A DNA stretch of 12,579 nucleotides from an uncultured Clostridium sp. (GTDB taxonomy: Bacteria; Bacillota; Clostridia; TANB77; CAG-508). The notes under the pieces are model-generated. The model did not search any database. It was not told the DNA's origin and was given only the letters and a program-made list of their open reading frames with translations. Every line of letters starts with the position of its first letter. The first letter of the stretch is position 1. Location: contig URWN01000038.1 of the NCBI GenBank assembly GCA_900551615.1, positions 1 through 12,579 of the forward strand. Reading direction: 5' to 3'. Position numbers and translations under genes: made by a program. This document shows, piece by piece, positions 7,385 through 12,579 of this stretch.

Positions 7385-9199
7385 ATGAACAACAAAAATA
7401 TAAGAAACATAGCAATAATAGCACACGTTGACCATGGAAAAACAACACTAGTAGATGCATTATTAAAACAAAGTCATGTATTCAGAGAAAATGAACAAGT
7501 ACAAGAAAGAGTAATGGACTCAAACGACCAAGAAAAAGAAAGAGGAATAACAATACTTTCTAAAAACACATCAGTAATGCATGGAGACATCAAAATAAAC
7601 ATAGTAGATACGCCAGGACATGCTGACTTCGGAGGAGAAGTAGAAAGAGTTTTAAAAACAGTTGATGGTGTTTTATTATTAGTTGATGCCTTTGAAGGAG
7701 CAATGCCTCAAACAAGAGAAGTTCTAAAAAAATCATTGGCATTAGGATTAAAACCAATAGTAGTAATAAACAAAATAGATAGACCAGGAGCACAACCAGA
7801 AAAAGTTGTAGACCAAGTTATTGAATTATTTATCGAATTAAATGCTACAGATGAACAATTAGATTTCCCAGTTGTATATGCATCAGCTAAAAATGGAATT
7901 GCTAAAATGGATTTAGCAGATGAAACAACAGATTTATCATGTTTATTTGAAACAATAATAAATACAATAGAACCACCAAAATGTGAAATTGAAGGGCCAG
8001 CACAAATGCTAGTATCAAATATAGATTATGATGATTATGTTGGAAGAATTGGTATAGGAAGACTAGAAAGAGGAAAAATGAAAGTCGGAATGCCAGTTAG
8101 TATTTGTGGAAAAGAAGATAAAATAACGCAAGGAAGAATTGCAAAATTATATACACACGTTGGACTTAAAAAAGTTGAAGTTGAAGAAGTTGAAGCAGGG
8201 GATATAATAGAATTTGCAGGACTATCAGACATCAACATAGGTGATACAGTATGTGATTTTGAACATCCAGAAAAAATACCATTTGTAGACATAGATGAAC
8301 CAACAGTAACAATGACATTTAGTGTAAACAATGGACCATTTGCTGGAAAAGAAGGACAATTTATAACATCAAGGCATATAAGAGATAGATTATATAAAGA
8401 ATTAGAAAGAAATGTATCATTAAGAGTAAAAGATGGAGAAACACCAGACTCATTTGAAGTATCTGGTAGAGGTGAATTACATTTATCAGTATTAATAGAA
8501 ACAATGAGAAGAGAAGGATTTGAATTATTAGTTTCAAGACCAAAAGTTATTTTTAAAGAAATTAATGGAGTTAAATGTGAACCAATCGAATTATTAGTTG
8601 TAAATGTACCAGATGATTGTGTAGGAAATGTTATAGAAAAATTAGGAAGAAGAAAAGCAGAAATGGTTAACATGGAACCTGCAGAAGCTGGACATACAAA
8701 AATTGAATTTAGAATTCCAGCAAGAGGAATAATTGGATATAGAACAGAATTCCTTACAGATACAAAAGGTGAAGGAACAATGAACCATATATTTGACGCA
8801 TATGAACCATATAAAGGAGATATTCAAGCACGTGTTAGAGGAACAATAGTTGCATTTGAACCAGGTAAATCAGTAACATATGGATTATATAATGCTCAAG
8901 ACAAAGGTGATTTATTTATAGGACCAGGTGTAGATGTTTACGAAGGAATGATTGTTGGACTAAACTCTAGAGGTGAAGACTTAGCAATAAATGTATGTAA
9001 AGAAAAACATTTGACAAACACTAGAGCATCAGGTTCAGATGAAGCATTAAGATTAGTTCCACCAATTCAAATGTCACTTGAAAAAGCAATAGAATTTATT
9101 CAAGATGATGAATTAGTAGAAGTAACACCAAAATCTATTAGATTAAGAAAGAAAATATTAGACTCTAAAGAAAGAGAAAGAGCTAATAGAAATAAATAA
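7385..9199 (+). CDS. typA: ribosome-associated translational GTPase TypA/BipA
   Basis: TypA/BipA is an EF-G-like GTPase that binds the ribosome and supports 50S assembly, growth at low temperature and stress adaptation. All G motifs are intact: G1 AHVDHGKTT (residues 13-21), G2 ERGITI (Thr55), G3 DTPGHAD (74-80), G4 NKIDRPGA (128-135) and G5 SAKNG (166-170). They are followed by the beta-barrel domain II, EF-G-like domains (GELHLSVLIETMRREGFE, RIPARGIIGYRTEFLTDTKGEG) and the BipA-specific C-terminus ending in VEVTPKSIRLRKK. At 604 residues it is full length. The ATG follows AAGGGG (7371-7376) by eight bases. It has its own strong promoter upstream, and a REP-like inverted pair starts 9 bp after its stop, so it may be monocistronic. 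Confidence 0.98.
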   Translation: MNNKNIRNIAIIAHVDHGKTTLVDALLKQSHVFRENEQVQERVMDSNDQEKERGITILSKNTSVMHGDIKINIVDTPGHADFGGEVERVLKTVDGVLLLVDAFEGAMPQTREVLKKSLALGLKPIVVINKIDRPGAQPEKVVDQVIELFIELNATDEQLDFPVVYASAKNGIAKMDLADETTDLSCLFETIINTIEPPKCEIEGPAQMLVSNIDYDDYVGRIGIGRLERGKMKVGMPVSICGKEDKITQGRIAKLYTHVGLKKVEVEEVEAGDIIEFAGLSDINIGDTVCDFEHPEKIPFVDIDEPTVTMTFSVNNGPFAGKEGQFITSRHIRDRLYKELERNVSLRVKDGETPDSFEVSGRGELHLSVLIETMRREGFELLVSRPKVIFKEINGVKCEPIELLVVNVPDDCVGNVIEKLGRRKAEMVNMEPAEAGHTKIEFRIPARGIIGYRTEFLTDTKGEGTMNHIFDAYEPYKGDIQARVRGTIVAFEPGKSVTYGLYNAQDKGDLFIGPGVDVYEGMIVGLNSRGEDLAINVCKEKHLTNTRASGSDEALRLVPPIQMSLEKAIEFIQDDELVEVTPKSIRLRKKILDSKERERANRNK

Positions 9200-9207
9200 A
9201 TGAAACG

Positions 9208-9234
9208 AGTGGGACAGTGCAAATTTGTCTCACT
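9208..9234 (+). repeat. REP-like palindrome, copy B, after typA
   Basis: AGTGGGACA (9208-9216) pairs with TGTCTCACT (9226-9234), giving a 9-bp stem with one G-U pair and a nine-base loop. It starts nine bases after the typA stop and could serve as a weak transcript end. Its sequence is inverted in copy C. Confidence 0.6.
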
Positions 9235-9318
9235 TATTTGTTGAAATTTGTCGAAATAATAAATTTGATATTATGCGACATAATATGACAAAAATATGAG
9301 ACAAAATAGGACTGTCCC
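9211..9318. repeat. REPIN-like inverted pair of REP elements
   Basis: Bases 9211-9232 match the reverse complement of 9297-9318 at 19 of 22 positions, with a spacer of 64 bases that carries further GACA/TGTC words. Two REP-like palindromes in opposite orientation with a short spacer is the definition of a REPIN, a non-autonomous element mobilised in trans by RAYT (Y1-type) transposases in other bacteria. No transposase is present in the window. The spacer holds three TATG-GACA-like words about 11-12 bases apart (9272, 9284, 9295). Confidence 0.5.
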
Positions 9319-9328
9319 TCTTGTCTCA
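9297..9328 (-). repeat. REP-like palindrome, copy C, before the methyltransferase gene
   Basis: TGAGACAA (9297-9304) pairs perfectly with TTGTCTCA (9321-9328), enclosing a second small palindrome, GGAC-T-GTCC (9309-9317). The element ends a few bases before the AAGGAG (9331-9336) of the next gene. The hairpin would therefore sit in that gene's leader if transcription comes from upstream. Confidence 0.65.
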
Positions 9329-9342
9329 AAAAGGAGCAAAAA

Positions 9343-9930
9343 ATGAATAAGCAAGAGTTAGAAAAAATAAAACAAAAAGCTTTAGAAGAACATATACCAA
9401 TAATAATGGATGATACTTTAGAGGTAATAGAAAAAGAATTAAAGTTAAATCCTCCAAAAAAAATATTAGAAATAGGTGCAGCAGTTGGATATTCAGCAAT
9501 GTGTTTTTCTGAATTCTTATCAGAAGGAGGAAAAATAGATACAATTGAAAGAGATGAAGAAAGAATACAAGAGGCAAAAGAAAATTTTAAAAAAGTTGGA
9601 GTAGAGGACAAAATTCATCTTTATGAAGGTGATGCTTTAGAAATATTACCTACTTTAAATGGAAAATATGATATGGTATTTATAGATGCAGCAAAGGGAA
9701 AATATCCATTTTTCTTAAAGGAATCTTTAAGAATGATAAATGATAATGGCATCATTTTTGCGGATAATATTTTGTACAAAGGTTATGTTATGAGCGATTA
9801 TAATAAACATAAGCAACGTACAGCAGTGAGAAATTTAAGAGAATATATAAAGGAAGTTTCTGAAAATCCAAATCTTGAAACAGAAATTTTGGAAGTAGGA
9901 GATGGCTTAGCAATAAGTAAAATAAAATAA
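9343..9930 (+). CDS. trmR: SAM-dependent O-methyltransferase, probable tRNA 5-hydroxyuridine methyltransferase
   Basis: This is a 195-residue class I methyltransferase of the metal-dependent catechol/caffeoyl-CoA type. SAM motif I is ILEIGAAVGYSAM (41-53) and the acidic loop is DTIERDEER (66-74). The metal-binding positions are Asp115 in FIDAAKGKY and Asp141-Asn142 in FADNIL. In B. subtilis the related YrrM (TrmR) methylates 5-hydroxyuridine at tRNA position 34 to 5-methoxyuridine, and its gene is next to the U32 proteins that make 5-hydroxyuridine. A U32 gene lies 1.4 kb downstream, which supports TrmR over a small-molecule methyltransferase. AAGGAG (9331-9336) sets the start. The stop sits inside the long hairpin shared with the convergent RelA/SpoT-like gene. 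No confident private promoter was found. Confidence 0.8.
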   Translation: MNKQELEKIKQKALEEHIPIIMDDTLEVIEKELKLNPPKKILEIGAAVGYSAMCFSEFLSEGGKIDTIERDEERIQEAKENFKKVGVEDKIHLYEGDALEILPTLNGKYDMVFIDAAKGKYPFFLKESLRMINDNGIIFADNILYKGYVMSDYNKHKQRTAVRNLREYIKEVSENPNLETEILEVGDGLAISKIK

Positions 9931-9963
9931 AGAAGTAAGATGGTTATCTTACTTCTTTATTTT
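9924..9963. terminator. bidirectional terminator between convergent genes
   Basis: A perfect 18-bp stem (9924-9941 with 9946-9963) closes a GGTT loop. Each arm starts or ends with AAAATAAAG/CTTTATTTT, providing an A-tract on one side and a U-tract on the other in either direction. The stop codons of the methyltransferase gene (9928-9930) and of the RelA/SpoT-like gene (9944-9946) both lie inside the structure. Confidence 0.88.
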
Positions 9964-11071
9964 CGGTATGTTTTTTTTCAATTTCATTTAATAAACGTAA
10001 TTTTTGTCTGATTTCCTTAAAATCTATATCAAGTAACTGCTCTAATTCGTATTGTTCTTCTCTAAATCTTTTATAAGTAATAGGATTAGAGTTACCTTTT
10101 AAATGTGAATGGTCAGTTTTTTCTGAGTTATAAAAATGATAAAAACGATTTTCAAAAGGAATTTCAATCAATGTTGGGTTCCCAAAAGCGTCAATAAAAG
10201 GACTTATTTCATAATATATAGGAACTCTATTTGGCGATAAATCATTTAATAATCTAGATCTAGGCTTATATTTTTTATGAGCAATTTCACCAGAAGTTTT
10301 AGAAATAGATTCCATTTCTAAAGTCCTTACTTGAGTTTCGTATTTAAAATCTTTATTTTTTTTATGTTCCATTAAAATATGCTCAGATTGATAACCATTA
10401 TCTTTAGGGTGTGCTATGTAATCTTTTGTTACATATTCTTTGTCTGAATTGGCTTTATTTGGTTCAAGATCTTTTTTCATTCTAAAGTTAGTTTGAATCC
10501 TAAAATCATATAAAGCTTTAGAAACTTGATCACACATATCTTTAAGTATAGATTCATCTGTACTTCCATTATACTCAGAAATAATGATTCTTTCTGCCAT
10601 TATATCATTTATATAAGGATCTTTACCTTTTAATATATTTTCATTTAATTTATTAATGTAACTATCATATGATTTTATTCTAATTTTTATATTAAAAACC
10701 AATCCAGGAAATCTTTTCTGAAGATATGCTCTTTCTAATATAGAGTATTTTTTAATTTCATCTACGTAATCATTTGTGTATAAATTATATCTATTTAACA
10801 AGTCTTGATAATCATGCCTATTTTTTAAAGCAGATAAATCAGTTTCTTCTATTGGAAATTGAAATAGTAAATGTTGTTCTTCTTGTGATGAAGGCTTTAA
10901 TTGGATGTTTAAATATTTATAATCATCTGATAATTCAATTAATACATTTTCAGGAATATTTAATAAACTTAATTTTGACAATAATAAATTGGTTTTATTT
11001 GATTTATTAGAAGAGGTATTATTGGTATTAAGTGTATCAATTTTTAATGCATTTTTAAAATTATTATCCAT
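9944..11071 (-). CDS. RelA/SpoT synthetase-domain protein (candidate alarmone synthetase)
   Basis: This encodes a 375-residue protein with a RelA/SpoT nucleotidyltransferase domain, which in relatives transfers pyrophosphate from ATP to GTP/GDP to make (p)ppGpp, or in toxSAS members modifies other targets. Visible motifs are FNIKIRIKSYDSYINKL (126-142, G-loop, compare the R-x-K-S...S...K of small synthetases), INDIMAERII (154-163, with the metal-binding Asp156), KDYIAHPKDNGYQSEH (216-231, Tyr227 in the stacking position) and YETQVRTLEM (244-253, catalytic Glu245). Key residues look intact. There is no HD hydrolase, TGS or ACT domain. About 110 novel residues precede the domain, and a conserved-looking segment (PNRVPIYYEI..., from 280) plus a coiled-coil-like tail (337-370) follow it. 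The start has AAAGGAG (11081-11087). It has its own promoter and lies opposite to, and between, trmR and the U32 gene. No antitoxin-like neighbour is seen. Confidence 0.8.
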   Translation of the reverse strand: MDNNFKNALKIDTLNTNNTSSNKSNKTNLLLSKLSLLNIPENVLIELSDDYKYLNIQLKPSSQEEQHLLFQFPIEETDLSALKNRHDYQDLLNRYNLYTNDYVDEIKKYSILERAYLQKRFPGLVFNIKIRIKSYDSYINKLNENILKGKDPYINDIMAERIIISEYNGSTDESILKDMCDQVSKALYDFRIQTNFRMKKDLEPNKANSDKEYVTKDYIAHPKDNGYQSEHILMEHKKNKDFKYETQVRTLEMESISKTSGEIAHKKYKPRSRLLNDLSPNRVPIYYEISPFIDAFGNPTLIEIPFENRFYHFYNSEKTDHSHLKGNSNPITYKRFREEQYELEQLLDIDFKEIRQKLRLLNEIEKKHTENKEVR

Positions 11072-11111
11072 AAAAAATCACTCCTTTATAAGTATATAAA
11101 ATGTAAATTTA

Positions 11112-11140
11112 ATTATACCAAAAAATAGTAATAAAATCAA
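11112..11140 (-). promoter_or_regulatory. promoter of the RelA/SpoT-like gene
   Basis: On the minus strand TTGATT (11135-11140) and TATAAT (11112-11117) have a 17-base spacer. The -10 carries a TGG extension, giving a TGnTATAAT form. The start of transcription would lie near 11105, about 35 bases before the ATG. The gene is thus likely expressed in vegetative cells. Confidence 0.7.
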
Positions 11141-11225
11141 CAAATTTTTGGTAAACTATCTAAAATATTTAAACTGTGAATAGTAACTAATGAACCTTGC
11201 AAATGAAACTATATGTAACTTTGTA

Positions 11226-11255
11226 TTGACAAAATGATGATAAAGAGTGTATATT
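11226..11255 (+). promoter_or_regulatory. promoter of the U32/TrhP gene
   Basis: TTGACA (11226-11231) is followed after 18 bases by TATATT (11250-11255). Transcription would start near 11262, about 30 bases before the ATG. An independent promoter here fits the gene being cut off from trmR. Confidence 0.6.
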
Positions 11256-11291
11256 AAATAAAGAATAAATATTGAAGGGCAGAGAGAAAAA

Positions 11292-12551
11292 ATGAAAAAA
11301 ATAGAATTATTAGCACCAGCAGGGTCATTTGAAAAAGCAAAAACAGCATTTAAATACGGAGCAGACGCAGTATACTGTGGAACATCATCATTATCATTAA
11401 GAACAAGAGCAGACATGGATAATAACGATTTAATAAAAACAATAGAATATGCACACAGTATAGGAAAAAGAGTACATGTAACATTAAATATATTTGCATG
11501 GGACGATAAATATGAAGAAATAATAGAAATGGCAAAAATATTAAATGAGGTAAAACCAGATGCAATAATAGCAGCAGATGGAGGAGTAATAGAAACATTA
11601 AAACAATATGCACCAAATGTACCAATACATGTAAGCACACAAGCAAATATAGTAAGCTTACATGATGCAAATTTCTGGTACAAAAATGGAGCAAAAAGAG
11701 TCATAATGGCAAGAGAAATAAACAAAGAACAATTAAAATATATAATGGAAAACAAACCAGAAGATTTAGAAGTAGAAATGTTTGGACATGGTTCAATATG
11801 TTTTGCATTTTCAGGAAGATGTTTCTTAAGTGATTTTATGTGTGGAAGAAGTGCAAATTTAGGGGATTGTGCGCAAAGTTGCAGATGGTCGTATAATTTA
11901 TATGCAGAAGAAAAAAACAATCCAGGACAACTATATCCGATAGAAGAAAGTGAATATGGAACAAGTATATTTTCATCAAAAGATTTATGCTTAATAAAGG
12001 AAATTCCTGAAATAATAAATATGGGAATAGATAGCTTAAAAATAGAAGGAAGACTAAAAACAGAATATTACATAGCAAGTGTAATTAATGTATATAGAAA
12101 TGCAATAGATGATTATATGAAAGACCCACAAAATTATGATTATAAAAAATATATGGATGAAATAGAAAAAGTAAAAACAAGAGAATTTACAACATTTTAT
12201 TTTAATGATAGAAAAAATAAAGATATTCAAGATTTAAGTGGAAGACAATATAATGATAAATATGAATTTGGTGGAAAAATATTAAAATATGAAAATGAAA
12301 AATCAACAATAGAAATTAAAAATAAATTAATAGTTGGAGATACAATAGAAATAATAATTCCAAATAAATTACAACCAGAGACATTTAAAATAGAAAAATT
12401 GTGGGATTATGAAACAGGAGAAGAAATAGATAGTGTAAGTCCAGGAGTTAAAGGACAAAAAGTATTTATGAAATTACCAATTAAATGTGAAGAAGGTTGG
12501 ATATTAAGAAGAAAAAAGTTGTCAAAAGGGACGCCCCTTTTTGACAAGTAA
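11292..12551 (+). CDS. trhP: U32-family protein, probable tRNA 5-hydroxyuridine synthase component
   Basis: U32 'peptidase' family members of this type (TrhP; YrrO in B. subtilis, YegQ in E. coli) are needed for prephenate-dependent 5-hydroxylation of uridine 34 in tRNA and carry an iron-sulfur cluster. The 419-residue product starts KIELLAPAGSFEKAKTAFKYGADAVYCG, a barrel start typical of the family. It has the U32 signature EMFGHGSICFAFSGRCFLS (162-180) with Cys170 and Cys177, then Cys193 and Cys197 in GDCAQSCRW, and SLKIEGRLKTEYY later. The length matches the long YrrO-type paralogue; no short YrrN-type copy is present. Weak AGAGAG or GAAGGG sites precede the ATG. The last residues, SKGTPLFDK, and the approach to the stop come from a REP-like palindrome; the family would be expected to end near GWILRRKK. 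A true protease role is unlikely. Confidence 0.88.
   Translation: MKKIELLAPAGSFEKAKTAFKYGADAVYCGTSSLSLRTRADMDNNDLIKTIEYAHSIGKRVHVTLNIFAWDDKYEEIIEMAKILNEVKPDAIIAADGGVIETLKQYAPNVPIHVSTQANIVSLHDANFWYKNGAKRVIMAREINKEQLKYIMENKPEDLEVEMFGHGSICFAFSGRCFLSDFMCGRSANLGDCAQSCRWSYNLYAEEKNNPGQLYPIEESEYGTSIFSSKDLCLIKEIPEIINMGIDSLKIEGRLKTEYYIASVINVYRNAIDDYMKDPQNYDYKKYMDEIEKVKTREFTTFYFNDRKNKDIQDLSGRQYNDKYEFGGKILKYENEKSTIEIKNKLIVGDTIEIIIPNKLQPETFKIEKLWDYETGEEIDSVSPGVKGQKVFMKLPIKCEEGWILRRKKLSKGTPLFDK
12519..12548. repeat. REP-like palindrome, copy D, inside the end of the U32 gene
   Basis: TTGTCAAAAGGG (12519-12530) pairs with CCCCTTTTTGACAA (12534-12547) with one or two single-base bulges and a loop of about three bases around ACG. 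The core, GGGACGCCCC, belongs with the other GGGAC palindromes of the window. It encodes the last residues of the U32 protein, and the TAA (12549-12551) follows at once. It may also serve as the transcript's 3' hairpin. Confidence 0.7.
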
Positions 12552-12579
12552 AATTCTAAAATAATTATATAATATATAA

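Noticed and set aside
8035..8673. Minus-strand open frame of 212 codons inside typA
   Set aside because: It lies within a strongly conserved GTPase gene and its Ser/Pro/Thr-rich translation looks like an antisense shadow.
9241..9274. Possible promoter for trmR inside the REPIN spacer (TTGTCG or TTGAAA with TATTAT)
   Set aside because: The spacings (15 and 22 bases) are poor and the region is AT-rich repeat DNA; not reliable enough to list.
9272..9306. Three TATG-GACA words at 11-12 base spacing, considered as a CRISPR-like or operator array
   Set aside because: The units are too short and imperfect, with no unique spacers; they look like by-products of the REP-like arms.
9234..9611. Minus-strand open frame overlapping the start of trmR
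   Set aside because: It crosses the REPIN-like element and the SAM-binding motif of the real gene, with no ribosome binding site or known motif.
11156..11920. A long minus-strand open frame (254 codons) antisense to the U32 gene
   Set aside because: It mirrors a clear U32 coding sequence with intact signature motifs, has no recognisable domain, and overlaps the promoter region; it results from A-rich codon use on the plus strand.

Overview
The window is about 12.6 kb of very AT-rich DNA. It has short intergenic gaps, AGGAGG-type ribosome binding sites, ATA-rich codon use, and only TAA or TAG stops. It encodes a GerA-type spore-germination receptor. Together these point to a spore-forming, low-GC Firmicute of the class Clostridia, possibly an uncultured gut lineage; the genus cannot be named from the sequence. 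There are no rRNA or tRNA genes, CRISPR arrays or intact transposases.

Layout. (1) Positions 127-4364, minus strand: a germinant-receptor operon, gerXA-gerXB-gerXC, followed by a small two-helix membrane protein. (2) Positions 4466-6496, plus strand, divergent from the ger operon: a membrane-anchored transglutaminase-like protein and, 21 bp later, a protein joining a P-loop NTPase region to an Asp23-like C-terminus. (3) Positions 6602-9199, plus strand: a PlsC-type acyltransferase and then the ribosome-associated GTPase TypA/BipA behind a consensus sigma-A promoter. (4) Positions 9343-12551: a TrmR-like SAM-dependent methyltransferase and a U32-family TrhP-like protein. These are the two known steps of wobble-uridine (U34) mo5U synthesis. 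They are separated by a minus-strand gene with its own promoter that encodes a synthetase-only RelA/SpoT-like protein.

The ger proteins would assemble as a nutrient receptor in the inner spore membrane. The gene starts without a ribosome binding site and sits just behind a sigma-G-like promoter, which suggests a leaderless forespore transcript. The GerC subunit lacks the usual lipobox cysteine.

The clearest structure beyond the genes is a family of small GGGAC-centred palindromes resembling REP sequences, at about 97-140, 9208-9234, 9297-9328 and 12519-12548. Two of them form an inverted pair (REPIN-like) between typA and trmR. Two others supply the last codons and stop, or nearly so, of the neighbouring genes. 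A separate, relatively GC-rich 60-bp sequence at 6497-6558 is unexplained. I see no wholly new multi-gene system. The best candidates for novelty are the RelA/SpoT-like gene between the tRNA-modification genes, the P-loop/Asp23 fusion, and the repeat-encoded protein ends.
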